The position numbers and the translations under genes are program-made. From Membranipora membranacea (lineage: Eukaryota; Bryozoa; Gymnolaemata; Cheilostomatida; Membraniporidae): a stretch of DNA of 64,000 nt. The stretch is from contig OU612065.1 in assembly GCA_914767715.1 (NCBI GenBank), positions 36,272,001 through 36,336,000 of the forward strand. Direction: 5' to 3'. Under the pieces are notes generated by a model. It was not told the origin of the DNA, searched no databases, and saw only the letters and a list, made by a program, of their open reading frames with translations. Each line of letters opens with the position of its first letter. The first letter of the stretch is position 1. This document shows, piece by piece, positions 22,400 to 36,600 of the stretch.

Positions 22400-24589
22400 T
22401 GTTAGCTAAAAACTCAGTCGGCAGAGATGAATAATATATAAACAATGCTAAATGTTGCCTTGCAATAATTTATGCCATATTATTATTGAATGACCCGGTA
22501 TTAGATTCTAGTTGTGATAAGCTATGTAAATAATACTGCACTGCCTATACTAATAATGCCTCTCACTGTAATAATACTCTCACTGCACTGCCTATTCAAG
22601 GCATTTCTAAATTCCAATTTGCGTTTGAGAATGCTTTTAAAAAATCTAGTCTCTAATTTGAATACAATGATAAGAATAATAAAGTTCATTTATGATTTCT
22701 AAGCGTTATAGAATATCAACGCTTTACACCCCAACTGAGATGAATAGTGAAGATAACATCAAACTTTTGCATGAGAATAACGTGTGGCATTTGTTGGGGT
22801 ATTTGATTTCATTTGTGATAAGCTATGCTCTTATTGAAATGCCAATCCCAGAGATTTGCGAAAGAGATTATTATGGCTAAATAGAAATTGGAATTTTAGA
22901 CATGTTAAAAAAGTGATTTTGCAGGTGAACCGGATAAATCCAGGCAATGATTTCAATATCATCACATTACATTAATTATGCCTTTCTACCCTGGCGCCTC
23001 GATTCGTCAGCCTTTAAATCAATCTTTTTACATCATATTTTAAAATCATGGGGATTCATTTTCACCTGTGGTGACGGCCTTGGTTAGTCCATATGAATTG
23101 GTTCATGTGGATCAAATCTAAAATTATTTTACTTTTTACTATTTATTTATGTTTACAAGAAATGCTCTAGGTTTCTATTGATTTACTTGCTATCACAAAC
23201 ATGACATGTTGCGAGAAAAGGATGCATATACTTTGTCAATAAAGGAGCTTGCTCTTAATATGGAAATTGGATAGACACAGTTAAAAATAATCCCTGATAT
23301 ATCCTTCCCTGAGAAGGATATAAAATCTCTATTTAACTTCTTGAAGAGGTTGCTAAAAAACACTTTTTAGCAATCCTCTTCCACTGGTCCATATGGCATA
23401 CAATTGGCAACAGTGTTCAGCCCCTCCCGGTAACCTCTTTCCAACTCAGTTTAGACAACTATTTGCCCGCTGGGGAGTAGACCAAAGTGCTTTCTCACAA
23501 TAAGAATAAGATTGCGCACAAATATAATACATTTCATCAATATGATTTTCATGGATTCCTCACTATCCACCCATCAGAATGTGTTAATAATATTTGTAAA
23601 GTAGGACTATTTGTGAATTGAACTACTGAAATTCTTATCGTTTGGCTTTGGTGGGGTGGGGTGGTGAGAAAAGGATCACAGCTTCATTATAACATAAGTA
23701 TATCTCAGTTATCTGTACGGTATGTATGTCTGTTGTATACAGCAGTTTTGTGGTGGATATTTGAATTGCATAAATGTCCGTGATCAAGTGCTGACCATAT
23801 AGCAGACAAACAAATTCTTTGCCCATCTTTTGTATAAAAATACAAAAGAGGATCAAGCCATCAAAATTAGAGGCCTACTAGATTACGTTGCTTGCCTCAC
23901 TCAACTTGCTGTCACAGCATGCTTTAACAGCAAGGATAGTGAGCCAAGACAGTGTTCATATGGCGCATAGAAGCCCAAGAACTTTTGATCATTTTGGTAA
24001 CAAATTGGAGAGAGGACAACGCATACAAAAATAACGTGTCCATTGGCCACTCAGAGAATATTTTCCCTTTTAAGTTTTAATCTTTTTCCAACATCGCATG
24101 TTGATACCAAGTTGTCTGATATATTGATTAGAATATCATTGGGCATCACCTTAACATCAGGTTGAGCGGTTAGTATTGGCAGCAGTTGATGTCAGCCCGA
24201 TGAACATGAAACTTTTTCTCCTGTGTACCATATAGCCGGCAAACATGGGAACATAGATATGCTTGAAAAAAAAACATTGAAGACTACTGGGAAATAGATG
24301 TTATCAGACAGCGCTTATCACCGACTCAGTTCATACCCAAATTAGTAAGTCTGGAATGACCGTGTCCGCAAGAATTTAAAAATCTAGTTAGGAATTTGTT
24401 GAGTTCATTTAGATGTATGTCAAGGTTTTGTGTTACCCTTGTCTTCGTTAGTCACTGTAACACAAAAGAGTCAAAGTCGCAGAGTTATTCATAAATGAAA
24501 ATATGCATAATCATATCAATGTTCGCTTAATCTTTAAGATGCTGGTTTGGTCTAATTAGTACAACAGATCAGCCTTAGCTGACCATATC
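22400..24589. other. Upstream region of the LRR-Roco-caspase gene, no other gene recognised
   Basis: AT-rich. A short hairpin (GAAGAGG and TGCTAAAAA facing their complements) lies at 23,344-23,384. The frames here are short and unsupported. The promoter of the downstream gene should lie in this stretch, but I see no TATA or initiator that I would defend. Confidence 0.4.
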
Positions 24590-24698
24590 ATGGATCCTCC
24601 ACCAAAAGACTCTGCTAGGAGAAGAAGACTTAACCCACAAGGGGCAGAATACAATGAGGAAGCTCAGGCTACAGGAACGGGTCAACCTGCTATGCAGA
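24590..24698 (+). CDS. Exon 1: basic N terminus
   Basis: MDPPPKDSARRRRL starts at the first ATG after stops in frame, and the exon ends ATGCAGA before GTAAGT (phase 1). The single A left over completes a Lys codon with exon 2. This phase match is the main support for the start; an upstream non-coding or coding exon cannot be excluded. Confidence 0.6.
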
Positions 24699-27600
24699 GT
24701 AAGTTTTGGTTTATTCACAATGCAGAGACCCTAATTATAAAGATTATAATACTTTTCAGTGGATTCAATCATTTACTCTTTTATCCACAGCGCTAAGACT
24801 CTTAACAAGTTTCTCTTCTGAGTAAACATCATGCCTGCTCCATATATCATAATATCACTAATTTCAATTGCACCTGGACGGAACCTGAAGAAGAAATGAA
24901 ATACTCCCTAATAGGACGTCACATTTCGTTGTTTTCCTCTCTTCACAAACAGGAAGACAGCCCTAGTTATTGCCAAAGCATGCAAATGTTTTATGTAGTG
25001 TTAGGCCACACCGGGTGTCACATTGTCAAGGCTCTCAGGCTCTCCGCTATAATAACTCCTCTCATCATGTAAACTTTCTATGGATACAATATTGCACAAC
25101 CGATCAACCATTTCCCTGTTTCTATATGAGATAACACTGATATTATTTGACACAAACTCTCTTCTGTTTTAATGTTGATTGAAGGAAAAAAGACATATTA
25201 TGCCACTGTCTTTTCACCATAACTTACAATCTTGTTCTAGAACATAATATATTAAGTGAGGACCAAGCTGCTGTTGATATTTATCAAATGTGAAGATATC
25301 GGGTCAAAAAAATTAAATAGTTAAGGTAGCCCTATCAGTTTTGTGAGCTAGTTTCTAACCATAACATCATATCAATAATTTTAATATCCATAATATTTCC
25401 TATATGATTGCTGGTCAGCTTAGGTGTGGTGAATATACCCCAATTTCGTTTATATTCTATTCATATGGTATTGCTGAAACTTCTTTGGTGCTAACATCAA
25501 CCAAACTAGGTGGTACGTTATGATGATTCAGGCAAGTTATCGAAGTTAAAATTTTAGGGAAAATATGAACCATCTTATAATCAGAGAACTTCTCTATTTT
25601 TTCTATATTGATGTTCACAGAGTATTATAGAATCTGGTATCGAGATGACAGTGAACCAGATGTAGCCAAGTTATCTTATAGACTACAGACAGAGTACAGG
25701 AGATTTACACTAGAGGAGCTTATATCAGCTACACAGGATCTCACTGTGACTCATATGTCTATCGAAGGAGACATACCACCAGTACTCAGTCAGATAGCAC
25801 CTCATCTAAAAGCGCTGAAGATATGGGATATAACTTATCATGACCAATTAGAGTAGTAAGTAGATTAAAATCTATATAACAGACTGTATCGGAATCGCGC
25901 TAACCGATTGCGCCATCTCACCATCCCCAAAAAAGAATGGGTCGATTACGCTAATTAGATAGCCCGCTATTCACTACTCGGAGTTGTGTTCTCTCATCCC
26001 ACAGCCCGTTACAATCCACCATTGCCACCCTATGAAACACAGCGTACGTGCCACCTGATGTCAACAAAACTGTACCAAAAACTGAGGTGTCCAGATTAAT
26101 CAAGATGATTGATAGTAATGATTGATGATAGTAATGATTGATATAATGATAGTATGATAGAATGATTGATAGTAATGATTGATAGTAATAGTAATGATTG
26201 GTCAATATAGTTGCTTGATTGATAGATCAGGGTAGAGTTATTAGACCGACAAATCTAGTGTAAATGCAAAATCGTTATACCCTATATTATTACACCGACA
26301 TTTACTGCCAACAGTCGGTGTTGTTCAATTATGCAGCTTTGGGTTATTGGCCTTACATGGCCCATTGCTGGGACCCCTTGTAGTAGGTTTAGCTGTCTTT
26401 CCAGCTTGTCAGCATGTCTTTCCATGCTGTCACATGTCTATCCATGAGTCAGTCAGTAGACAAGTACACAGTAGTACACAGTCTTTGTTAGGAATGGTGA
26501 GATGGCGCAATCGGTTAGCGCCCTTGCTATTCACTGCCAGGTGATTAGTGCTGCAGGAGTTGTGGGTTCGAGTCCCACTGGGGGAGCTTTCATTGTTGAT
26601 TGTTCCAGCCCCCAGCACCCTCGGGTGTATACCTCTACTGTGTACTTGTCTACTGACTGACTCATGGAAAGACATGTGACAGCATGGAAAGACAGCTAAA
26701 CCTACTACAAGGGGTCCCAGCAATGGGCCATGTAAGGCCAATAACCCAAAGCTGCATAATTGAACAACACCGACTGTTGGCAGTAAATGTCGGTGTAATA
26801 ATATAGGGTATAACGATTTTGCATTTACACTAGATTTGTCGGTCTAATAACTCTACCCTGATCTATCAATCAAGCAACTATATTGACCAATCATTACTAT
26901 TACTATCAATCATTACTATCAATCATTCTATCATACTATCATTATATCAATCATTACTATCATCAATCATTACTATCAATCATCTTGATTAATCTGGACA
27001 CCTCAGTTTTTGGTACAGTTTTGTTGACATCAGGCGGCTGCTCCATTGTTACCATCTTGTTCCCTCTGGCATTTAACCTTGTGTCGTTCATTCTGTGACA
27101 TGATCACAGAGCAACGATTTCATTAAACATTTAATCTTTCAGTGTGCGAGCTAATGCAATATCAAGACAAATATCCTAAACTCCTTGCACTGACTCCGAT
27201 CAACGCAAACATCATCTCTTTACCGTTACATTCGAGATCTAAAGTTCAGTTCAGTTCATTCAAAACTTTACTATTCAACCATATATTATCGACTTGACCA
27301 ACATCATTGATGATAATATTTCCTTTCTGTTTCTCTTTTTTTGTTTTAAAATTTTTTTGTCTGGCACTGAGTGCAAAACATTTCGAATGAGATGACTTTG
27401 GTTGCCAATAAAAGTATATATATCTCATCAGAAACCAATGAGATAACAGTGTCCTTACCAAACAAAGCTTGTCAATACAGGTTAGAGTTGATGTAAATCA
27501 TAATTTGAATTTGTATGCCTGATTTTAAAAGACCCAGTGAGGCGGCTAGGGGGCAAGGGGTAACCTCTAGAGATTGAATCCACTTCATTTGGAAACACAG

Positions 27601-30600
27601 GTATTCACTTATAAGTCAGGCAAGGGAGTAGAGTAATGTGTAGTTGCTCGAGAAGTGTCTTTCCCCTTGAGTAAATCCTGCCAATCCGAGGGTTCGGATG
27701 GTCTTATGCTTAAATTTTCTTTCTGGTGGAAACTACCAGTTGTGTTGGTCTTTGGGACGGGGCGTTAGCATAAAATTATGTTTTTGTGTGCTTTTATTCC
27801 AGTTTGAAACTGTAACAACTTTTTTCAAAATAATTATCCTTTAATAATCAATTGCACTCAGAAATGATGGTGGTGAAATATTCACCTCAAAATAGACAAA
27901 AAATGAACGCAGTCAACATCAAATAACTCGTAACTTAATGTGACTTGTGATACCCTTATCATTTGGCATGTCATACTGTTTGAAAAACTACTTCTTTCTT
28001 ACTCTTAGCTCATGGGCACCTGGGACTTACATGCCTTACTTTACCAATGTCCAGTATCAACCGCGTGTTTTTGGGGTGGTTGGTACTGGACATTGGCAAA
28101 ATAAGGCATGTAAGCCCAAGGGGCCCATGGCTTAGCTAGTAGAGACTACCTGGAGTAAGTAGATTTTTTAAATTCAGTATTTTGATCTACAGGCATCGAC
28201 ACACAGACATCAAGTTAGTCTATTAGTCATGTTGTGATCACATGATCTGTAGGTAGACCATAGAATAAAGTCGGACAACTCTTATTTTATTCCGAATTCA
28301 CAACTATTGCAATTTATTTTTGAGTTGTCCTCTTTTTCCAAATGGATTTACCCTGGCTATCCCCCTCCCCATCCGCCCACCCCCAACAGCCTGCCGAGGC
28401 TTCCCTTTGTTGATCAGAAAGATTATAGGAGAGTAATTTCTAACTCTTATTGGACTGGATTATTACATTTTAACAATAATTAAATGTTTTAAATCTCCAG
28501 CATGTTCATAACGAGGGATCAGTTCTCAACTACAGTAGTGTATAAAACAGTATTTTAGTTCAGTAAAACCTCATTTGTTGTAAATCATGTAATAATCTGT
28601 GGGCTGAACAATTTGTTTTGGTTAAAACTAATTCTGATACCACCACAATATAGAAAACATAGCTTATATTCTGGACAGACAGGTTCCCGGAGATTATGAC
28701 TTAAAAATCATCTATCAATCATCATTCTATCTCCTTGTTACAGTATGAGATCACTAACCAGCATAGAGGAAGTGAGCATATCCTGGAATAGGAATCTGAA
28801 ATCCTTACCAGACTGGATTGGAGAACTCACGAGTCTTAAGAAGCTAGATGTGTCTGAATGTGACCTCACTCACCTACCTAACAGGTATGTGAACACTATG
28901 ATTCCATTATTCTCAATAATAGTTTTTACTTCAGTGTCTTTATTAGTGACTCTAAATGCAATTTTATATCACTGATCTTGTACTTTTAATACAATATTGG
29001 CTTCAATTAGCATGCCTGAAACCACGCAACAATATGATAATAGGATATGATATTAACTAATGACTTCTTGAGCGTGGAGAATTTTACAAATATACATTGA
29101 TTAATGTTATATAGCTACATAATATTTGCAGTTTTCGTTTCTGCTGGGTAGTATTCATCAGTGATAGCAGTTGATTTTTTTTTTAAATTTGGATATAAAT
29201 TAAAAAGTCACGAACATAACAGAAGCAAGATTGTTGCAAATAAATAGTCTGGTTGCAGTGTACTTGAAAAATAACAAGCTTTATTAAATACACCCAAAAT
29301 TGATTTGAGAAACTAAGAGACACTTTGTGATCAAGATACACTGATATCATAAACTGGTAATATTCACAAGTCGAGAGAACTTAACAAACAAGTATTAAGT
29401 GTGCGATAGTGTCGCAACATATATCTCAATGATGTTAACCTCTTTTTGGCTGTAGTGCCTTGTAAGTATATCATTTGATCCCAGAGGTTTATCCCTGAAA
29501 TTGTTTGTGATGCATTCATAATAGTCATAATAGTCATAGTCATAATAGTCTGAACTCTGTCAACTTTAAGTATGAGCAAGGATTCAAACTGTTCCCACAG
29601 ACAAGGTTTCCATTTTCAATGCTGTATCTTAGTTTTAATCCGTGAGAAATTCAGCTTCAGTTATAATGAGTAAGAAGCAACTTGTATGCCAACTTTTAAA
29701 AGACCCAGTGAGGGGGCTTGGGGATGCAAGTTAACATCTAGAGATTGAGTCCACCACACTTGAGAACATAGTTATTCACTTATAAGCCAGGCAAGGCAGT
29801 AGAATAATGTGTAGTCGATTTCATTGCTCAGTAATTATCTATCCCCTTGAGTTAATCCTGCCAATCCATCGTAGGTTGCCGATGGTCTTATGCATAAATT
29901 TTCTTTCTGGTCGAAACTACCAGTTGTGTTGTTCTTTGGGACGGGTGTTAGCATAAATTGATTTTTTTGTGTGCTTTTACCCCAGTTGGAAACTATAACA
30001 AAAAAAATTATCCTTTAATAATCAATTACACTCAGAAATGATGTTGGTGAAATATTCACCTCAAAATAGACTAAAAATGAATGCAGTCAACATCAATTAA
30101 CTCGGAACTTGATGTATTAGATATAAATTTTTGTTCTACAAAATTTCCCAAAATTGATATTTCTTATAATTAAGATTACTTACAAATTTAGCAGTAGGAA
30201 ACCAGATAATATACACATCGGATCATATATTATACTTATAATCTTATATTTGTGTATTAAAGAGCATTAACCATCTTATCCTCACCTATTTACTCTCCTT
30301 GTTGCAGCATGAGAACACTCACCAGCATAGAGGAAGTGGATATATCCTTGAATACGGAACTGAAATCCTTACCAGACTGGATTGGAGAGCTCACGGGTCT
30401 TAAGAAGCTGGATGTGTCTCGTTGTGGCCTCACTCACCTGCCTCACAGGTACATATACATTATAGTTTATAATATCATTTAAAACTTTGATACTGGTAGG
30501 TATAAAACTATGTAAAAACCTTTCTGTCTTAATACTTGGCATCCTGTATGAGTTTCTGATAAAAGAGTTGCACTGGTTCAGAATATAAATATCAAAATTG

Positions 30601-33600
30601 AGAAAATTGTAAGCAGTATTTTCATTCCTATTACACACCTAAAATTTGGCATAAAAAATTAGGAAGCAGTTACTCTCTATTAACCTGGGTGAATCAGCGA
30701 AACCTTGTCCTGATCTTTCACAATTAAAAGGAGACAGAGGAGGACTTTTGTCTCTTGATTCTTTTATTATTTAATTTCTAAGCTGGTGAACATTTGCCTG
30801 ATCAGTTGTCTTCAGGACACCTACTTTTATCATATATTTGCTGTTTCTCTTTTTTTGTTTTGAAATCCTTTTTTTTTTCTTGCACTGAGTGAAAAACATT
30901 TCAAATTAGATGACTTTGGTTGCCAATAAAAGTATATATATCTCATCAGAAACCAATGAGATAACAGTGTCCTTGCCAAACAAAGCTTGTCAGTACAGGT
31001 TAGAGTTGATGTAAAATATAATTTGAATTTGTATGCCTGATTTTAAAAGACCCAGTGAGGCGGCTTGGGGGCAAGGGGTAACCTCTAGAGATTGAATCTA
31101 CTTCATTTGGAAACATAGGTATTCACTTATAGGTCAGACAAGGTAGTAGAGTAATGTGTAGTTGTGTGTTCATTTCATTGCTCGAGAAGTATCTATCCCC
31201 CTGAGTTAATGCTGCCAATCCAAGGGTGCGGATGGTCTTACGCTTAAATTTTCTTATGGGGAAACTACCAGTTGTGTTGGTCTTTAAGACGGGGCGTTAG
31301 CATAAATATATGTTTTTGTGTGCTTTTATTCCAGTTTGAAACTAACAACTGTTACAAAAATATTATCCTTTAATAATCAATTGCACTCAGAAATGATGGT
31401 GGTGAAATATTCATCTCAAAATAGACAAAAAATGAACGCAGTCAACATCAAATAACTTGTAACTTGATGTATTAGATATGAATTTATTTTTTTTTACAAA
31501 ATTTCCCAAAATTGATACTTCTTATAATTGAGATTACTTACAAATTTAGCAGTAGGAAACCAGATAATATACACATCGGATCATATATCCTTATAAACTT
31601 ATATTTGTGTATAAGGGAGCATAAACCGTCTTAACCTCACTAAGTTATTCTCCTTGTTGCAGTATCAGAACACTAACCAGTATAGAGGAAGTGATTATAT
31701 ATAGGAATGGGAATCTGAAATCCATACCAGACTGGATTGGAGAACTCACGAGTCTTAAGAAGCTATATGTGTCTGATTGTGGCCTCACTCACCTGCCTAA
31801 CAGGTATGTAAATATTATGATTTCATTTTTCTCAATAATAATTCTTACATCAGTGCCTTCATCAGTGATAAAATGACTCTTCACGTGACTTTAGATCTGT
31901 CAAAGGTTGTTTACAATGTGTTTATAATATCATATCAGTTAAATATTTGATACTGGTAGGTATAAAACGATGTAAAATAATTTCTGTCTTAATATTTGGC
32001 ATACTGTATTTTCCGATAAAAGAGTTGCACTGGTTCAGAATATAGGTATCAAAATTGAGAAAATTGTAAGCAGTGTTTTCATTCCTATGACACACCAAAA
32101 ATTTGGCATAAAAAAGTAGGAAGCAGTTTCTCTCTATTAACCTGGGTAAATCAGTGAAACCCTATCCTGATCTTTCACAATTAAATAGAAACGAAGGAAG
32201 AGGATTTTTGTCTTTTGATTTTTTTTATTATTTAATTTCTTTGCTGGTGAACATTTGCCTGATCAGTTGTCTTCAGGCCACCTACGTTTATCATATATTT
32301 GCTTGTTACCCTATTAATCAAGGAATTTAGAAATGTCAATTAGTTGAAAAGGGATTTCTTCTCGTATATCTTTCAGTGTGCGTGCTAATGCAATATCAAG
32401 ACAAATATCCTAAACTCCTTGCACTGACTCCGATCAACGCAAACATCATCTCTTTACCGTTACATTCGAGATCTAAAGAGAAGTTCTGTTCATTCAAAGC
32501 TTTACTATTCAACCATATATTATCGACTTGACCAACATCATTGATGATATTATTTCTTTTCTGTTTCTCTTTTTTTGTTTTAAAATCTTTTTATTTCTGG
32601 CACTGGGTGCAAAACTTTTTGAATGAGATGACTTTGGTTGCCAATAAAAAGTATATATATCTCATCAGAGACCAATGAGATAACAGTGTCCTTACCAAAC
32701 AAAGCTTGTCAATACAGGCTAGAGTTGATGTAAAACATAATTTGAATTTGTATGCCTGCTTTTAAAAGACCCAGTGAGGCGGCTTTGGGGCAAGCGGTAA
32801 CCTCTAGAGATTGAATCCATTTCATTTGGAAACACAGGTATTCACTTATAAGTCAGGCAAGGTAGTAGAGTAATGTGTAGTTGTGTGTTCATTTCATTGC
32901 TCGAGAAGTATCTATCCCCCTGAGTTAATGCTGCCAATCCAAGGGTGCGGATGGTCTTATGCTTAAATTTTCTTTCTGGTGGAAACTACCAGTTGTGTTG
33001 GTCTTTAGGACGGGGCGTTAGCATAAAATTATGTTTTTGTGTGCTTTTATTCCAGTTTGAAACTGTAACAACTTTTTTCAAAATAATTATCCTTTAATAA
33101 TCAATTGCACTCAGAAATGATGGTGGTGAAATATTCACCTCAAAATAGACAAAAAATGAACGCAGTCAACATCAAATAACTCGTAACTTAATGTAATTGA
33201 TATGAATTATAATTTTTTTTACAAAATTTCCCAAAATTTATACTTCTTATAATTGAGATTACTTACAAATTTAGCAGTAGGAAACCAGATAATATACACA
33301 TCGGATCATATATACTTATAAACTTATATTTGTGTATAAGGGAGCATAAACCATCTTAACCTCACTAAGTTATTCTCCCTGTTGCAGTATGAGAACACTA
33401 ACCAGTATAGAGGAAGTGAATATATCCTGGAATAGGAATCTGGAATCCTTACCAGACTGGATTGGAGAACTCACGAGTCTTAAGAAGATAGATGTGTCTA
33501 GATGTGGCCTCACTCACCTGCCTAACAGGTACATAAACATTATGATTTCATGATTCCCAATAATAATTCTTACATCAATGTCTTCATTAGTGATCAAATC

Positions 33601-36600
33601 ACTCTAAATGTGATTTCAGATCTGACAAAAAGGTAGTTTACAATATGTTTATAATATCATTTAAAACTTTGACACTGGTAGGTATAAAACTATGTAAAAA
33701 CCTTTCTGTCTTGATACTTGGCATCCTGTATGAGTTTCCGTTAAAAGAGTTGCACTGGTTCAGAATATGAGTATCATATTCTGATAAAATTGTAAGCAGT
33801 ATTTTCATTCCTATAACACATTAAAAATTTGGCATAGGAAAAGTAGGAAGCAGTTTCTCTATATATCTCTGGGTAAAGCAGTATAACCTTGTACTGAGCC
33901 TTCCATAGATATATTGAGTGTTCTAATGCCACTATAGGTCGCAGCTAAAATATGTACGTAAATTCTCATAATGCTCCACTAAACGAGATAAACCTGACAG
34001 TCCAACTCTAGAATTAAATGGTGTGGAAATAGATTGTTGTGACAATGTTAGATATTTGGGAGTACTTGATTCTTCCTTCTTATTCCTTGTGATACCCTTA
34101 TCATTTGGCATGTCATACTGTTTGAAAAACTACTTCTTTCTTACTCTTAGCTCATGGGCACCTGGGACTTACATGCCTTACTTTACCAATGTCCAGTATC
34201 AACCGCGTGTTTTTGGGGTGGTTGGTACTGGACATTGGCAAAATAAGGCATGTAAGTCCAAGGGGCCCATGGCTTAGCTAGTAGAGACTACCTGGAGTTA
34301 GTAGATTTTTTTAAATTCAGTATTGTGATCTACAGGCATCGACACACAGACATCAAGTTAGTCTATTAGTCATGTTGTGATCACATGATCTGTAGACCAT
34401 AGAATAAAATCGGACAACTCTTATTCTATTCCGAATTCACAACTATTGCAATTTATTTTTGAGTTGTCCTCTTTTTCCAAATGGATTTAACCTGGCTGTC
34501 CCCCCTCCCCATCCACCCATCCCCAACAGCCTGCCAAGGCTTCCCTTTGTTGATCAGAAAGATTATGGGAGAGTAATTTCTAACTCTTATTGGACTGGAT
34601 TATTACATTTTAACAATAATTAAATGTTCTAAATCTCCAGTATGTTCATAACGAGGGATCAGTTCTCAACTACAGTAGTGTATAAAACAGTATTTTAGTT
34701 CTAGTCCAGTGGCAGCCTTCCAAAAATGTGTCTAGAAATGCAACTTCATTTGGATGGATAAATTCTAAGAGTGGATACTAGGGTAGTTTTTTGAGGCGGT
34801 CGCAATGGTGATGATGTATGAGGGTGCGGATGGTGAGAAAGATTATAGGAGAGTAATTTCTAACTCTTATTGGACTGGATTATTACATTTTAACAATAAT
34901 TAAATGTTTTAAATCTCCAGCATGTTCATAACGAGGGATCAGTTCTCAACTACAGTAGTGTATAAAACAGTATTTTAGTTCAGTAAAACCTCATTTGTTG
35001 TAAATCATGTAATAATCTGTGGGCTGAACAATTTGTTTTGGTTATAACTAATTCTGATACCACCACAATATAGAAAACATAGCTTATATTCTGGACAGAC
35101 AGGTTCCTGGGAGATTATAACTTAAAAATCATCTATCAATCATCATTCTATCTCCTTGTTACAGTATGGGAACACTAACCAGCATAGAGGAAGTGAAGAT
35201 ATCCTGGAATAGGAATCTGGAATCCTTACCAGACTGGATTGGAGAACTCAAGAGTCTTAAGAAGCTAAATGTGTCTGAATGTGACCTCACTCACCTACCT
35301 AACAGGTATGTGAACACTATGATTCCATTATTCTCAATAATAGTTTTTACTTCAGTGTCTTTATTAGTGATCAAATCACTCTAAATGTGATTTCAGATCT
35401 GTCAAAGGTAGTTTACAATAAGTTTATAATATCATTTAAAGCTTTGATACTGGTAGGTACAAAACTATGTAAAAACCTTTCTGTCTTAATATTTGGCATC
35501 CTGTATTTTCTGATAAAAGAGTTGCACTGGTTAAGAAAATAAATATCAAAATTGAGAAAATTGTAAGCAGTATTTTCATTCCTATTACACACGAAAAATT
35601 TGGCATAAAAAAGTAGGAAGCAGTTACTCTCTATTAACCTGGGTGAATCAGCGAAACCTTGTCCTGATCTTTCACAATTAAAGGGCAACCAAGGTTTCAA
35701 ACAACTTCTCATTGATGGCCATTGATTAATAGCAGATTGCACCTTCTGCATGGGGAAAAAGACAAAATATAATTCGGATGATTATTCAGCCAGAATTCTT
35801 GTGAAACATTTCTTCCATCAGGTACTCAAACTCAGCTAAAAGAGAATACCACATAGCAGTTTCCTGTTCCTGTTATTATTTAGCCTGTGCTCTATAATTA
35901 TTACAGCAAAGTCTTGGAACCTCCCCTAAACTGATGTGTCACCCAGCTTAGAGTCAGCAACTACTTTGAGTTTTGCATCGCGTAATGCACAAAGCTGATG
36001 CTGCCCAGCACATTATTTGCTACCCATTAATACATTGCTGCGAAACCTTGGTTGCCCTTTAAAAGGAAACAGAGGAGGACTTTTGTCTTTTGATTCTTTT
36101 ATTATTTAATTTCTATGCTGGTGAACATTTGCCTGATCAGTTGTCTTCAGGACACCTACTTTTATCATATATTTGCTGTTTCTCTTTTTTTGTTTTGAAA
36201 TCCTTTTTTTTCTGGCACTGAGTGAAAAACATTTCAAATTAGATGACTTTGGTTGCCAATAAAAGTATATATATCTCATCAGAAACCAATGAGATAACAG
36301 TGTCCTTGCCAAACAAAGCTTGTCAGTACAGGTTAGAGTTGATGGAAAATATAATTTGAATTTGTATGCCTGATTTTAAAAGACCCAGTGAGGCGGCTTG
36401 GGGGCAAGGGGTAACCTCTAGAGATTGAATCCACTTCATTTGGAAACATAGGTATTCACTTATAAGTCAGGCAAGGTAGTAGAGTAATGTGTAGTTGTGT
36501 GTTCATTTCATTGCTCGAGAAGTATCTATCCCCCTGAGTTAATGCTGCCAATCCAAGGGTGCGGATGGTCTTATGCTTAAATTTTCTTTCTGGTGGAAAC

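Noticed and set aside
26490-26590. Functional tRNA gene
   Set aside because: A and B boxes are good, but the cloverleaf cannot be closed with a proper acceptor stem, and the copy at 18.6 kb has the same SINE tail.
25951-27098. Two copies of a Tyr/Ser/Ile-rich protein on opposite strands
   Set aside because: The frames come from a simple ATCATT-type repeat in the two arms of the inverted repeat, not from a gene.
27947-28135. 62-aa frame repeated at 34,023-34,277
   Set aside because: Encoded by the fold-back element and its duplicated flank.
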